The notes under the pieces: generated by a model
What the model saw: only the letters and a program-made list of their open reading frames with translations
Database searches by the model: none
What the model was told of the DNA's origin: nothing
Part shown: one piece after another, positions 44,312 through 54,236 of the stretch
Position numbering within the stretch: position 1 is the first letter of the stretch
Layout: each line of letters opens with the position of its first letter
Source of the DNA: Bdellovibrionales bacterium CG12_big_fil_rev_8_21_14_0_65_38_15
GTDB lineage: Bacteria; Bdellovibrionota; Bacteriovoracia; Bacteriovoracales; Bacteriovoracaceae
Assembly (NCBI GenBank): GCA_002787775.1
Contig: PCUW01000050.1
Coordinates: forward strand, 1 to 64,000
Direction of reading: 5' to 3'
Length of the DNA stretch: 64,000 nucleotides
Made by a program: the position numbers and the translations under genes

Positions 44312-45589
44312 TTGTTAGAGATTCTTTTATTTTCTCTACCTTCGATTGCGGCTTCACTTTTGGAGCCGCTCGCAAGTGTTGTTGATACTGCACTTGTTGG
44401 ACATCTTGATACGACCTTATTAGCTGCTCTTGCCATTGGGACAACGATTCTTTCAAGTTTTACTTGGATGTTTAATTTCTTAATCCACGCTTCCACTCAA
44501 GCGATTGCATCCGCAAAAAATATACCTCTTGGTTCACGCGCCAATGTCAGCTTTAGCATCGCTATTATTGTTAGTCTTTTAACCTGCTTATTTTTATACC
44601 TATTTAGATTTAATCTCTATGAGCTCGTTGGCGCCCAAAAAAATCAATTCGATTTAATTGATCAATATTTTCTTGTTCGCGTCTATGGACATCCCGCTGC
44701 TATTCTTTATATGACGGCTTTATCTATTCTTAGAGGTCTATCGAAAGTTCGTACAGCACTCTGGTTTGTACTTTTCACTACTGTGATCAATATCTTTTTC
44801 ACATGGTTGTTTCTTTATCATTTCGAAATGGGCATCAATGGTGCAGCCTTTGGAACAGTTATTTCAAACGTGGTAGGAACAAGCATCACGTTGATAGCCT
44901 TAGGTATGAATGAAAAAGTGCGCGATGGATTTTTTAAAACTCCTCCATTAGAGCAGTGGCTTAGTTTTGGTAAAAACTCTCTTGATTTATTTGGCAGGTC
45001 GGCTGCCATCACAGGATCTTTGTTTTTAGCAGCTAGGTTTGCTACTCAATTAGGCGAAGTTAATCTCGCCGCTCATCAAATCCTTTTACAAGCTTGGCTT
45101 TTTGTTTCTTTCTTTATTGATGGGATTGCAATTACTGCCAATATCAAAGGCTCTGAATATTCCAAAGACCTAAATCTTTCAGCGCTAAAAATTTTAATCA
45201 AACGAGTTTTAATTCTTGGAGGTGCTCTCGGTGCTGTTTTCTCTGTCATCTATTTTATCTTTGATCAACAAACACAACGAATATTTACGGATGATGCCTT
45301 AGTCTTAACTCATTTAAGAAACCTGTGGTGGCTCATCGCTATTTCACAAATTCCAAACGCCTTGGCTTTTGTTTATGACGGAATTCTATTTGGACTTGGG
45401 GATAATGGTGGATTTAAATGGGTAAGACGCTGGATGCTTACAGGAGCGATCTTTGTCTTTTTTCCAATTGCTTATTTTGGGTCAGGTCTTTTTGCGATAT
45501 GGTTAGGACTCATTTGTTTAAATATATTTAGGCTCATAACTGGGTTTTGGACAACTCGCTTCATTGTGAGTGGGATGAAAACGATATGA
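44312..45589 (+). CDS. MATE family efflux transporter
   Basis: MATE proteins export drugs or metabolites using Na+ or H+ gradients. The 425 residues carry twelve hydrophobic segments and typical motifs: SLPSIAASLLEPLASVVDTALVGHL, LAALAIGTTILSSF, YFLVRVYGHPAAILYMTALSILRGL, and the second half LAAHQILLQAWLFVSFFIDGIAI. The first codon is TTG 44312, 3 bases after the preceding stop, so translation is probably coupled. Length is slightly short of the usual 440-460. Confidence 0.9.
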   Translation: MLEILLFSLPSIAASLLEPLASVVDTALVGHLDTTLLAALAIGTTILSSFTWMFNFLIHASTQAIASAKNIPLGSRANVSFSIAIIVSLLTCLFLYLFRFNLYELVGAQKNQFDLIDQYFLVRVYGHPAAILYMTALSILRGLSKVRTALWFVLFTTVINIFFTWLFLYHFEMGINGAAFGTVISNVVGTSITLIALGMNEKVRDGFFKTPPLEQWLSFGKNSLDLFGRSAAITGSLFLAARFATQLGEVNLAAHQILLQAWLFVSFFIDGIAITANIKGSEYSKDLNLSALKILIKRVLILGGALGAVFSVIYFIFDQQTQRIFTDDALVLTHLRNLWWLIAISQIPNALAFVYDGILFGLGDNGGFKWVRRWMLTGAIFVFFPIAYFGSGLFAIWLGLICLNIFRLITGFWTTRFIVSGMKTI

Positions 45590-46239
45590 AAGGTGCCGAT
45601 GGATTCGATCAAAGCTATTGGGATAAAAACTACGCCGAACCAAAAGAGATGGACGGTATTGGAAATGCAAAAAACCACGCGAATTACTTAAAAAGTTATT
45701 TTGAGCTTGAAGGCGTTGAGATTAATAGTGTTATTGATCTTGGTTTTGGGCTTGGTCATTTAAGCGCTGCTGTAATTAGAAAGTTTAAGCCTTGGCGCTT
45801 TCATGGGCTTGAGCCATCTGAGCCTGCCTATAAAAAGGGTGGGGCTCGTATTTCAAAGCTGCCTTACTCAAAATTGAAACTCGATTGCACAGATCTTTTG
45901 ACTTGGGCAAAAAAACAGCCAACTGATGCACGTTATTTTGATTTAGGAATATGTACGTCCGTTTTTCAATATCTAACTGATCAAGAAATAAAAGTAAGTC
46001 TGCCTATTATGGCCCGTATGTTTCGCTACCTTTACCTGACGGTACCAACTGATATTGAGCTAAATAAACAGATTGAAGATTTGAACTTTTATGATGATTT
46101 AGCGATACGTCGATCAAGAACAGAATATTTAAAACTTTTAGCTCCCCATTTCACCTTGGTCTCGAGTAGAATCTGGGAGTCAAAAAATCATTTTAATGAA
46201 GATAATACAGAGCTATCCGACTTGCTCTACAGAATATAA
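45586..46239 (+). CDS. class I SAM-dependent methyltransferase, substrate unknown
   Basis: Start ATG 45586 lies in an ATGA overlap with the MATE stop; a TTG 13 codons upstream is less likely. The 217 residues include SYWDKNYAEP, the SAM loop VIDLGFGLGHLSAAV, the acidic FHGLEPSEPAY (motif II), and DLGICTSVFQYL. The C-terminal half is helical with RRSRTEYLKLL. It lies between a MATE transporter and ychJ; the target cannot be guessed. Confidence 0.82.
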   Translation: MKGADGFDQSYWDKNYAEPKEMDGIGNAKNHANYLKSYFELEGVEINSVIDLGFGLGHLSAAVIRKFKPWRFHGLEPSEPAYKKGGARISKLPYSKLKLDCTDLLTWAKKQPTDARYFDLGICTSVFQYLTDQEIKVSLPIMARMFRYLYLTVPTDIELNKQIEDLNFYDDLAIRRSRTEYLKLLAPHFTLVSSRIWESKNHFNEDNTELSDLLYRI

Positions 46240-46248
46240 GGAAGATTT

Positions 46249-46740
46249 ATGTCTGAGAAATGTCCATGTGCATCAGGTAGTACTTACGAAGATTGTTGTG
46301 CTCCTTACCACGCAGGTAAAGCTTGGCCAGACTTTCCTGAAAAGTTAATGCGTGCCCGCTACTCAGCTTTTGCTAAGAGTGAAGTTCAGTTTCTTCATGA
46401 TTCACTTCATCCTGAACACCGCGAAGAGTTTGACATCGATGGTATGAAATCTTGGGCTGATAGTTCGACATGGACTGGACTAGAAATTATGGAAGCCTTC
46501 TCTGATGAAGAAGAACCAGAAACAAAAGGTCATGTGGAATTTTGCGCTGCGTATGAAATCAAAGGACAACATTTTGATCACCATGAACTTTCTCATTTCG
46601 AAAAAAATGACGGAAAGTGGTACTACGTCGATGGTGAGGTCTTTCATACACCAATTAAAAGATCTGAATTAAAAGTTGGACGCAATGACCCATGCTCATG
46701 TGGTTCAGGGAAGAAATACAAAAAATGTTGTGGTCGCTAA
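46249..46740 (+). CDS. ychJ: YchJ family protein with SEC-C motifs
   Basis: The 163 residues have an N-terminal Cys motif [19 protein letters not shown] and a C-terminal SEC-C motif [19 protein letters not shown], both zinc-binding Cys clusters. Between them is a middle YchJ domain ([22 protein letters not shown]...WTGLEIMEA). The family (UPF0225) is of unknown role; SEC-C modules bind zinc and sometimes SecB or ribosomes. AAGGAAG lies before the ATG. Confidence 0.93.
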   Translation: MSEKCPCASGSTYEDCCAPYHAGKAWPDFPEKLMRARYSAFAKSEVQFLHDSLHPEHREEFDIDGMKSWADSSTWTGLEIMEAFSDEEEPETKGHVEFCAAYEIKGQHFDHHELSHFEKNDGKWYYVDGEVFHTPIKRSELKVGRNDPCSCGSGKKYKKCCGR

Positions 46741-46882
46741 AAAGTATTGAGTTGCAACACGTTAAAAAACTTAGACAAGTATCTAAAATTCCTGATGTCA
46801 TTATACGGACAATCTGTTATTTTTTGCCTAAATTACGATTCAAAATTTGTTACAAACCTTCAACCAGGTTTTTGGTACTGCC

Positions 46883-48211
46883 ATGATCCACAAAATTAAA
46901 AAGGGTCTTGATCTGCCCATCTTAGGTCATCCGAAACAAGCCATCGAAAAAGGACGTGCGGTTAAAACTGTTGCACTCTTAGGTCCTGATTACGTTGGTA
47001 TGAAACCATCTATGCTCGTTAAAGAAGGTGACAAAGTAAAACTTGGTCAACCTGTCTTTGAGTGTAAAAAAGTTCCTGGAGTTATTTATACTGCTCCTGC
47101 ATCTGGAACTGTTAAGGCCATTACTAGAGGAGAAAAACGTGTTTTTCAAAATCTAGTGATTGAAATTGACGGTGATGGAATGGATCAAGTTTCTTTTACA
47201 AAATCAAAAGATGATGTTGAAGGACTTTTAATCGAGTCAGGTCTTTGGACTTCAATTAGAACACGTCCATTTTCAAAATCGGCTACACCTGGCACAAAAC
47301 CTCATTCAATTTTTATTACAGCGATTGATACAAATCCGCTTGCTGCTTATCCAGAAGTCGTTATTAAAGATAATGCTGAAGCTTTCTCTCTAGGGATTAA
47401 AAAGCTTTCAACACTAACTGATGGAAAAACATTTGTTTGTGTTCGCGGTGGAAGTCATATTGAAGTTCCAAGCGAAGGTAATATTGAAAAACAAGAATTC
47501 TCTGGTGTTCACCCTGCTGGAAACGTAGGTACACATATTCACTTTTTAGATCCAGTCGGTGCTAAGAAAGTTGTTTGGCACGTTGGTTATCAAGACGTTA
47601 TTGCCATTGGTAAGCTTTTTACTGACTCGAAACTAAATGTTGATAGAGTTGTTTCAATCAGTGGTCCAATGGCGACTCAACCTCGTCTTGTTAAAACTCG
47701 TCTTGGTGCTTGTCTTTGTGACCTATTAGAAGGCGAAGTGAAGTCAGGCGACGTTCGTCGTGTTTCAGGTTCAGTCTTTAACGGTCGTGTTGCTGCTAAC
47801 AACCCATTTTGTTATCTTGGAAAGTTTCATCAACAAGTCACTCTTCTTGAGGAAGGCCGTCACCGCGAATTCTTCGGTTGGCATTCTCCAGGTTTTGATA
47901 AATTTTCAATTAAGAGCGTTTTTGTTTCAAAACTATTCCCAAATAAGAAATTTGCCTTCGATACAAATACGAACGGATCTCCAAGAGCGATCGTTCCTGT
48001 CGGTAGTTACGAAAAAGTTATGCCTTTAGATATTTTGCCAACACAACTTCTACGTTTGTTGATGGCAAAAGATACTGATGGAGCTCAAGAGCTTGGAGCT
48101 TTGGAGCTAGACGAAGAAGATTTAGCACTATGTACTTATGCCGATCCGGGAAAAACGGATTTTGGACCAGTGCTTAGAGAAAGTCTCAATATTATTGAGA
48201 AGGAAGGGTAA
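46883..48211 (+). CDS. nqrA: Na+-translocating NADH:quinone reductase subunit A
   Basis: NqrA is the peripheral cytoplasmic subunit near the quinone site. Start ATG 46883 gives the family N-terminus [19 protein letters not shown]; a longer in-frame start at 46847 is unsupported. The 442 residues include [46 protein letters not shown], and [19 protein letters not shown]. The stop TAA shares its last base with the nqrB start, so translation is coupled. It is first of six nqr genes. Confidence 0.97.
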   Translation: MIHKIKKGLDLPILGHPKQAIEKGRAVKTVALLGPDYVGMKPSMLVKEGDKVKLGQPVFECKKVPGVIYTAPASGTVKAITRGEKRVFQNLVIEIDGDGMDQVSFTKSKDDVEGLLIESGLWTSIRTRPFSKSATPGTKPHSIFITAIDTNPLAAYPEVVIKDNAEAFSLGIKKLSTLTDGKTFVCVRGGSHIEVPSEGNIEKQEFSGVHPAGNVGTHIHFLDPVGAKKVVWHVGYQDVIAIGKLFTDSKLNVDRVVSISGPMATQPRLVKTRLGACLCDLLEGEVKSGDVRRVSGSVFNGRVAANNPFCYLGKFHQQVTLLEEGRHREFFGWHSPGFDKFSIKSVFVSKLFPNKKFAFDTNTNGSPRAIVPVGSYEKVMPLDILPTQLLRLLMAKDTDGAQELGALELDEEDLALCTYADPGKTDFGPVLRESLNIIEKEG

Positions 48212-49422
48212 TGAAAGCGCTAAGAACATTTCTTGATGGACAACATCATCATTTTGTTAACGGTGGAAAACTAGAGAAGCTTTATCCTCTATACGAAGCC
48301 ATCGATACTTTTATCTATTCTCCAGACTCAGTGACTGAAGGTAGAACACATTTAAGAGATGGACTTGATCTTAAAAGATTAATGATCACAGTCGCCTTTG
48401 CTCTTATGCCAGCAATTATGTTCTCAATGTGGAACACTGGCTATCAAGCTAATTCAGCTCTGGCCCAGATGGGACTTGAGCAAGCCGTTGGATGGAGAGG
48501 AGAAGTTCTTGCCATGCTGGGGCTTGGTTTTAGTCCATCGAATATTTTAGCCTGCTTCATGCACGGTGCTCTTTATTTTGTTCCAATCTTTTTGGTAACG
48601 AATATCGCCGGTGGTATTTGCGAAGCAATTTTTTCTAGTGTTAGAAAGCATGAAATCAATGAAGGCTTTCTTGTAACAGGTCTTCTTTATCCATTAACAC
48701 TTCCTGCAACGATTCCTCTTTGGCAGGTTGCTGTTGGAATTATTTTTGGTGTTGTTATTGGTAAGGAAATTTTTGGTGGAACGGGTAAAAACTTTTTAAA
48801 CCCGGCTCTAACTGCTCGTGCCTTCTTGTATTTTGCTTATCCTGCTCAAATTTCAGGTGATGCAGTATGGGTTGCAGTTGATGGTTACACTTCAGCCACA
48901 GCACTAGGTGTTGCTGCTCAAGGTGGAATTTCTGCGGTCACGGCGCAGTTTAGCTTTATGGATGCATTCTTTGGAATGATTCCTGGCTCATTAGGTGAAA
49001 CTTCAACGATTGCAATATTACTCGGAGCCGTTTACCTTATTTCAAGTGGAATTGGTTCTTGGAGAATCATGCTTTCAGTTCTAATTGGAGCTGTTGGTTT
49101 TGGCTTTCTTCTTAATACAATTGGCTCAACCACAAATCCTATGTTCTCTGTTCCATGGTATTGGCATCTGGTGCTTGGAGGTTTCGCCTTCGGTACGGTT
49201 TTCATGGCAACGGATCCAGTGTCTGCTTCTATGACTCATAAAGGTCAATGGTTTTACGGTATCCTTATTGGCGTGATGACTATTCTTATTCGTGTCATCA
49301 ATCCAGCGTATCCTGAAGGGATTATGCTCGCCATTTTATTTGGTAACGTATTTGCTCCTTTAATTGATTGGTTTGTCACTCAAGGCAATATCAAACGTCG
49401 CCTAGCGCGCACTCAAGTTTAG
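48211..49422 (+). CDS. nqrB: Na+-translocating NADH:quinone reductase subunit B
   Basis: NqrB is the main membrane subunit with covalent FMN and part of the Na+ path. The 403 residues have about ten membrane helices. [22 protein letters not shown] and [18 protein letters not shown] are conserved. The flavinylation motif reads [11 protein letters not shown], close to Dxx(S/T)GAT but with Ser in place of Gly. The ribosome site is AAGGAAGGG at the end of nqrA. The next gene starts 12 bases downstream. Confidence 0.97.
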   Translation: MKALRTFLDGQHHHFVNGGKLEKLYPLYEAIDTFIYSPDSVTEGRTHLRDGLDLKRLMITVAFALMPAIMFSMWNTGYQANSALAQMGLEQAVGWRGEVLAMLGLGFSPSNILACFMHGALYFVPIFLVTNIAGGICEAIFSSVRKHEINEGFLVTGLLYPLTLPATIPLWQVAVGIIFGVVIGKEIFGGTGKNFLNPALTARAFLYFAYPAQISGDAVWVAVDGYTSATALGVAAQGGISAVTAQFSFMDAFFGMIPGSLGETSTIAILLGAVYLISSGIGSWRIMLSVLIGAVGFGFLLNTIGSTTNPMFSVPWYWHLVLGGFAFGTVFMATDPVSASMTHKGQWFYGILIGVMTILIRVINPAYPEGIMLAILFGNVFAPLIDWFVTQGNIKRRLARTQV

Positions 49423-49434
49423 GCGGAGGACTAT

Positions 49435-50238
49435 ATGAATAACGATTCAGTTGCCAAAACATTTATTGTCGCCACACTTCTTTGTGCTGTTTGTGCCGTC
49501 CTCGTTGCCGGTTCAGCGGTTTCTTTAAGACCTATGCAAGAAGCCAATAAAGTTCTTGATGTTAAGAAAAATCTTTTAATGGCCGCCGGTCTTATTAAGG
49601 GAAATCCTAGCGCTAAAGATATTGAAGCCGCATTTGCCAATATCGAGACAAAGGTTATCAATATTGAAACAGGTGAAGAAGTTTCAGATATTGATCCAGA
49701 ATCTTATGATCAACGAGCAGCTTCAAAAGATCCAAAAATGTCAGTTTCTATTCCTTCTGGAAAAGATATTGCAAAAATTAAATCACGTGCAAAGTACGGA
49801 AAAATTTATTTTTACAAACCACAAGGCAATGTTGAAATGATTATCCTGCCAATTCATGGCAAGGGTCTTTGGTCGACTCTTTGGGGTTTCATGGCACTGT
49901 CTAGCGACGTTAATACTGTTAAAGGTATTGGCTTTTATGAGCACGGTGAAACTCCTGGTCTTGGTGGAGAAGTGGATAATCCAAGATGGAAGGCTCAATG
50001 GGCCGGCAAGAAAATTTATGATGAACAAGGTCACCCAGTTATTGATGTCGTTAAAGGTCAAGCCCCAGATGGAGCTGAACATAAAATTGACGGGCTCTCT
50101 GGAGCAACAATCACTTCAGGTGGTGTCGAAAACCTTGTTAATTATTGGTTCGGCGATAATGGTTATCAAAAATACCTAAATAGCTTTAAACAATCACAAA
50201 CTGAATCAACGAATGATTCAGTTTCAATGGCACAATAA
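49435..50238 (+). CDS. nqrC: Na+-translocating NADH:quinone reductase subunit C
   Basis: NqrC carries a covalently bound FMN on a periplasmic domain, attached by ApbE. The 267 residues have one N-terminal membrane helix ([19 protein letters not shown]), then [31 protein letters not shown] and the flavinylation motif [17 protein letters not shown], with Thr as acceptor. The preceding GGAGGA is a good ribosome site. Confidence 0.97.
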   Translation: MNNDSVAKTFIVATLLCAVCAVLVAGSAVSLRPMQEANKVLDVKKNLLMAAGLIKGNPSAKDIEAAFANIETKVINIETGEEVSDIDPESYDQRAASKDPKMSVSIPSGKDIAKIKSRAKYGKIYFYKPQGNVEMIILPIHGKGLWSTLWGFMALSSDVNTVKGIGFYEHGETPGLGGEVDNPRWKAQWAGKKIYDEQGHPVIDVVKGQAPDGAEHKIDGLSGATITSGGVENLVNYWFGDNGYQKYLNSFKQSQTESTNDSVSMAQ

Positions 50239-50249
50239 GGAGAGAGGGG

Positions 50250-50870
50250 ATGAGTATTAAAAAAACCCTTTTCGGACCAATGTTTGAAAATAACCCTATC
50301 GCACTTCAAATCTTAGGGATTTGTTCGGCTTTAGCAGTTACAACAAAAATGGAATCTGTAATGGTCATGGCGCTAGCGGTTACGCTAGTGACTGCTGTAT
50401 CAAATTTTTGTGTCTCTATTATCAGAAATCACGTCCCAAGTGCGATTCGTATTATTGTGATGATGACTGTTATTGCATCACTCGTGATTGTAACGGATCA
50501 GTTACTTAAAGCTTTTGTCTATGACATCGCCAAAAGTATGTCTGTTTATATCGGCCTAATTATTACAAACTGTATTGTGATGGGTAGAGCAGAAGCTTAT
50601 GCCATGAAAAATGGACCGATCATGAGCTTTCTTGACGGTCTTGGAAACGGAATTGGCTATTCATTAGTTTTAATCTTTGTTGGAGTTTTTAGAGAGCTTT
50701 TTGGATCAGGAAAACTTTTTGGTTTCTCAATCCTTCCTCTAACTAACGAAGGTGGCTGGTATCAAGGTAACGGTTTGATGCTTTTATCACCATCAGCTTT
50801 TTTTCTTATTGGATTCTTTATCTGGGGACTTCGCACTTGGAAAAAAGATCAAATTGAACAAAGTAATTAA
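50250..50870 (+). CDS. nqrD: Na+-translocating NADH:quinone reductase subunit D
   Basis: The 206-residue subunit has six membrane helices and pairs with NqrE in the ion-translocating core. [26 protein letters not shown] and [17 protein letters not shown] contain the conserved Cys that help hold the intramembrane 2Fe-2S site. [16 protein letters not shown] and [21 protein letters not shown] follow. GGAGAGAGGGG lies before the ATG. Confidence 0.97.
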   Translation: MSIKKTLFGPMFENNPIALQILGICSALAVTTKMESVMVMALAVTLVTAVSNFCVSIIRNHVPSAIRIIVMMTVIASLVIVTDQLLKAFVYDIAKSMSVYIGLIITNCIVMGRAEAYAMKNGPIMSFLDGLGNGIGYSLVLIFVGVFRELFGSGKLFGFSILPLTNEGGWYQGNGLMLLSPSAFFLIGFFIWGLRTWKKDQIEQSN

Positions 50871-50881
50871 GAGAGTTAAAT

Positions 50882-51493
50882 ATGTTACAACATCACCTTA
50901 GTATTTTAACAAACGCCGTTTTTATCGAAAATATGGCTTTATCTTTCTTCCTTGGAATGTGTACTTTTATTGCCGTTTCAAAGAAAGTTAAAACTGCCAT
51001 TGGCTTGGGTATTGCGGTTGTCGTGGTTCAAACCATTACCGTTCCAGCCAATAATCTTATTTATAATAATCTTCTTAAGGGTGGAGCTCTTGCTTGGGCC
51101 GGTATGCCAAATACTGACTTAACTTTTCTAGGTTTGATTTCATATATCGGTGTTATCGCCGCTATCGTTCAAATTCTTGAAATGACTCTTGATAAGTATG
51201 TGCCTTCACTATATGCGGCTTTGGGAATTTTCCTTCCCCTTATCACAGTGAATTGTGCCATTTTAGGTGGATCACTTTTCATGGTTGAGCGTGATTATAC
51301 TTTCGCAGAAAGTGTAACTTATGGCTTTGGTTCAGGTCTTGGTTGGGCAATTGCGATTATGGCACTTGCAGGTATTAGAGAGAAGATGAAGTATAGCGAT
51401 GTTCCTGAAGGACTACGTGGTTTAGGTATTACCTTTATCACCGTGGGACTGATGGCCTTAGGCTTTTTATCATTTTCAGGTATTCAACTTTAA
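50882..51493 (+). CDS. nqrE: Na+-translocating NADH:quinone reductase subunit E
   Basis: The 203-residue membrane subunit is homologous to NqrD in inverted topology. [30 protein letters not shown] and [20 protein letters not shown] carry the conserved Cys residues, and [38 protein letters not shown] is a family hallmark. GAGAG precedes the ATG, 11 bases after nqrD. Confidence 0.97.
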   Translation: MLQHHLSILTNAVFIENMALSFFLGMCTFIAVSKKVKTAIGLGIAVVVVQTITVPANNLIYNNLLKGGALAWAGMPNTDLTFLGLISYIGVIAAIVQILEMTLDKYVPSLYAALGIFLPLITVNCAILGGSLFMVERDYTFAESVTYGFGSGLGWAIAIMALAGIREKMKYSDVPEGLRGLGITFITVGLMALGFLSFSGIQL

Positions 51494-51515
51494 TTATTAG
51501 TTAATAGGATTCGGT

Positions 51516-52739
51516 ATGAACGAAATCATCCTTGGCGTCTCAATGTTTACCGCGGTCATCTTGGCCTTGGTCTGTATTATTCTCGTTGCGAAAAGCAAGT
51601 TAGTTTCAAGCGGAAATGTTGAGCTTGTTATTAATGGAGAAAAAACAGTGTCTGTCGCAGCTGGTGGCAAACTTTTAAATATTTTAGCTGATCAAAAGCT
51701 ATTTGTTTCTTCGGCCTGTGGTGGTGGTGGAACTTGCGGCCAGTGTAAAGTTCATATCCATTCTGGTGGTGGAGATATTCTTGAAACAGAAATGTCTCAT
51801 ATTACAAAAAGAGAAGCTAAAGAAGGCTGTCGTCTTTCATGTCAGGTTGCCGTTAAAAACGATATGAAGATCGAAGTTCCTGAAGAAGTTTTTGGTGTGA
51901 AGAAATGGGAATGTACTGTTCGCTCTAACCATAACGTTGCAACATTTATTAAAGAGCTCATTCTCGAGTTGCCACCAGGTGAAGCAGTTCCATTTAGAGC
52001 TGGTGGATTTATTCAAATTGAACGTCCAGGCGGTCTAACTTTTGATTATAAAGATTTTATTATTGAAGAAAAATTCCATGAAGATTGGGATAAATTCAAT
52101 ATCTGGCAGTACAAAAGCTATACTGAAGAAGATGTCATTAGAGCTTACTCAATGGCTAACTACCCAGAAGAGAAAGGGATCATTATGCTTAACGTGCGTA
52201 TTGCTTCTCCTCCTCCACGTCTTCCAAATGTTGCTCCAGGAAAAATGTCTTCATATATCTTTGGTTTAAAACCAGGTGATAAGACAACGATTTCAGGTCC
52301 ATTTGGTGAATTCTTTGCTCGCGATACTGATAAAGAGATGATCTTCGTTGGTGGTGGTGCTGGTATGGCGCCAATGCGTTCACATATTTTCGATCAACTT
52401 AAGCGTATTCATACAAAGAGAAAGATGACTTTCTGGTATGGTGCTAGATCTAAACGCGAAATGTTCTATGTTGAAGACTTTGATGGTCTTCAAGCTGAGA
52501 ACGATAACTTTAAATGGTATTGTGCTCTATCGGAACCTCAACCGGGTGATGACTGGAAGGGTGATACAGGCTTTATCCATAACGTACTTTATGAAAACTA
52601 TTTAAAAGATCATGAAGCTCCAGAAGATTGTGAATACTACCTCTGTGGTCCACCTATGATGAACCAAGCGGTTATTAATATGCTTCTGTCTCTAGGTGTA
52701 GAAAGAGACGATATCATGTTGGATGACTTCGGCGGCTAA
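51516..52739 (+). CDS. nqrF: Na+-translocating NADH:quinone reductase subunit F
   Basis: NqrF accepts NADH electrons through FAD and a 2Fe-2S cluster. The 407 residues show an N-terminal membrane helix (~3-24), the ferredoxin domain [16 protein letters not shown] with a fourth Cys in CRLSCQV, the FAD motif [10 protein letters not shown], the NADH-binding [17 protein letters not shown] and the C-terminal [13 protein letters not shown] and [10 protein letters not shown]. It closes the nqrABCDEF operon at a terminator. Confidence 0.98.
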   Translation: MNEIILGVSMFTAVILALVCIILVAKSKLVSSGNVELVINGEKTVSVAAGGKLLNILADQKLFVSSACGGGGTCGQCKVHIHSGGGDILETEMSHITKREAKEGCRLSCQVAVKNDMKIEVPEEVFGVKKWECTVRSNHNVATFIKELILELPPGEAVPFRAGGFIQIERPGGLTFDYKDFIIEEKFHEDWDKFNIWQYKSYTEEDVIRAYSMANYPEEKGIIMLNVRIASPPPRLPNVAPGKMSSYIFGLKPGDKTTISGPFGEFFARDTDKEMIFVGGGAGMAPMRSHIFDQLKRIHTKRKMTFWYGARSKREMFYVEDFDGLQAENDNFKWYCALSEPQPGDDWKGDTGFIHNVLYENYLKDHEAPEDCEYYLCGPPMMNQAVINMLLSLGVERDDIMLDDFGG

Positions 52740-52747
52740 CTGACGCG

Positions 52748-52774
52748 AGCCATGAATAATTTCATGGCTTTTTT
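52748..52774 (+). terminator. rho-independent terminator of the nqr operon
   Basis: Perfect stem AGCCATGAA (52748-52756) / TTCATGGCT (52761-52769) with a 4-base loop and a T-run to 52774, 8 bases after the nqrF stop. Confidence 0.9.
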
Positions 52775-52786
52775 AAAAGGAATAAA

Positions 52787-53809
52787 ATGCTAAAAATTCT
52801 TTCACTTTTAGCTCTATTACTTTCTTGTACTAAAACAGATGTTCCTGATCAGTTGTCCCTATTTGGTAAAACCATGGGGACAACATTTTCTATAAAATAT
52901 TATCCAGCAAAAGAAACTCCAGCCAGTGAAGAGCTTTTGAGATTGGTTAATGAGAAACTCATTTCTATTAATATGGAGATGTCGACCTATATCGATCAAA
53001 GTGAAATTCAAAAATTTAACAAGCAAAAAACCTTAGATAGTTGGTTTAAAGTTTCTCCAGGATTCCATTGGGTGACGAAACTTGCTGTCGCTTTAGCTGA
53101 AAAGACCGATGGAATTTATGACCCAACGGTTGGTCCTTTAGTGGACCTATGGGGATTTGGAAAAAATAAAACGAAAACTATTCCATCAGCTCAAGAGATT
53201 GAAAGAGCCAAGCAGATGGTTGGATACAAAAAAATAATTATTCACGATACAGAAGCCATGATTCGAAAAACCCAAGCCGACGTCAGATTAGATTTATCAT
53301 CAATCGCTAAAGGTTGGGGAGTTGATGAAGTTGGACGTGTTCTTGAGATTCATGGAATTGAAAGTTATATGGTCGAGATTGGTGGTGAAATTAGGGCCAA
53401 GGGATTAAAGGCCGACAAGACTCAGTGGCAACTAGGAATAACATCACCGGACTCAAAAGGTTTTGATTCGGTGCAAAAGATTGTGCTTCTTAAGGATGCT
53501 GCTCTTGCCACCTCTGGTGATTATCGAAACTTCTATGAGATTGATGGAAAACGATATTCCCACGTTATAGACCCTAGAACTGGTTCACCAGCACTCAGCA
53601 CGATTGCAAGTGTCTCTGTGATCGAAAAAAGTGGAGATTGCACACAGGCCGATGGGCTAGCGACCGCGCTTTTAGCAATGGGACTTGAGGGAGCGCAAAA
53701 ATTTGCCCTAGATAATCAATTACCTGTGTTTATTGTCTATCATAGCGGTGAGGAAGAATATTCAGAGTGGATGACACCTGAATTTTCTGGGTATATTAAA
53801 AAGAAATGA
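52787..53809 (+). CDS. apbE: FAD:protein FMN transferase ApbE (lipoprotein)
   Basis: ApbE attaches FMN to Thr in NqrB and NqrC. The 340-residue lipoprotein has signal LSLLALLLSCTKTD (lipobox Cys). GKTMGTTFSIKYYPA, YDPTVGPLVDLWGFGK, the Mg/FAD site RLDLSSIAKGWGVDEVGRVLE, GGEIRAKG, and HVIDPRTGSPA are the ApbE signatures. It lies just past the nqr terminator and overlaps nqrM by 4 bases; together they form the maturation unit of NQR. Confidence 0.96.
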   Translation: MLKILSLLALLLSCTKTDVPDQLSLFGKTMGTTFSIKYYPAKETPASEELLRLVNEKLISINMEMSTYIDQSEIQKFNKQKTLDSWFKVSPGFHWVTKLAVALAEKTDGIYDPTVGPLVDLWGFGKNKTKTIPSAQEIERAKQMVGYKKIIIHDTEAMIRKTQADVRLDLSSIAKGWGVDEVGRVLEIHGIESYMVEIGGEIRAKGLKADKTQWQLGITSPDSKGFDSVQKIVLLKDAALATSGDYRNFYEIDGKRYSHVIDPRTGSPALSTIASVSVIEKSGDCTQADGLATALLAMGLEGAQKFALDNQLPVFIVYHSGEEEYSEWMTPEFSGYIKKK

Positions 53810-54048
53810 TGACTGAATATTTTATTATTACATTGGTTTTTCTATTTATCTTCATGGCGGCCATGGGCGTCGGATATTTATTTAAGGGCAATGAGCTTAA
53901 AGGTTCTTGCGGTGGTCTTGGCAAGATCATGGGCGAAGATTGTAATTTTTGTGACAAAAAGACTGAGTGCAATGCTCAAGATGAAAGTCATGCCTGCGAA
54001 AGTCCGATCAAGATTGATGCTGGGCATACCTACCTCGTTCAACAGTAA
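53806..54048 (+). CDS. nqrM: NQR maturation factor NqrM (DUF539)
   Basis: NqrM is needed to assemble the iron site of NqrD/NqrE. The 80 residues have one N-terminal membrane helix (YFIITLVFLFIFMAAMGVGYLF) and the family pattern GNELKGSCGGLGKIMGEDCNFCDKKTEC with four Cys. It is coupled to apbE by a 4-base overlap (ATGATG), which confirms a dedicated NQR assembly pair. Confidence 0.93.
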   Translation: MMTEYFIITLVFLFIFMAAMGVGYLFKGNELKGSCGGLGKIMGEDCNFCDKKTECNAQDESHACESPIKIDAGHTYLVQQ

Positions 54049-54110
54049 TTTTTAGATCCAAATATTAAGAAAACTTGTACTGCAGTTGTTGCCGTCTACT
54101 TAGTTTAGTC

Positions 54111-54139
54111 TTCACTAAATGCTATCCTGAGCCTATAGT
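54111..54139 (+). promoter_or_regulatory. candidate promoter of the sucA-sucB-lpd operon
   Basis: TTCACT (54111-54116), 17 bases, TATAGT (54134-54139), about 100 bases before the chosen sucA start. Confidence 0.4.
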
Positions 54140-54236
54140 CTCGCATAGTTGGCCTACTTTCTTATTGATTTAGGACGAGTAGGGATTGTTTATTAAACTT
54201 CTTATGCCCAAAATTTGGGGAAGTGGATTTCACAAG

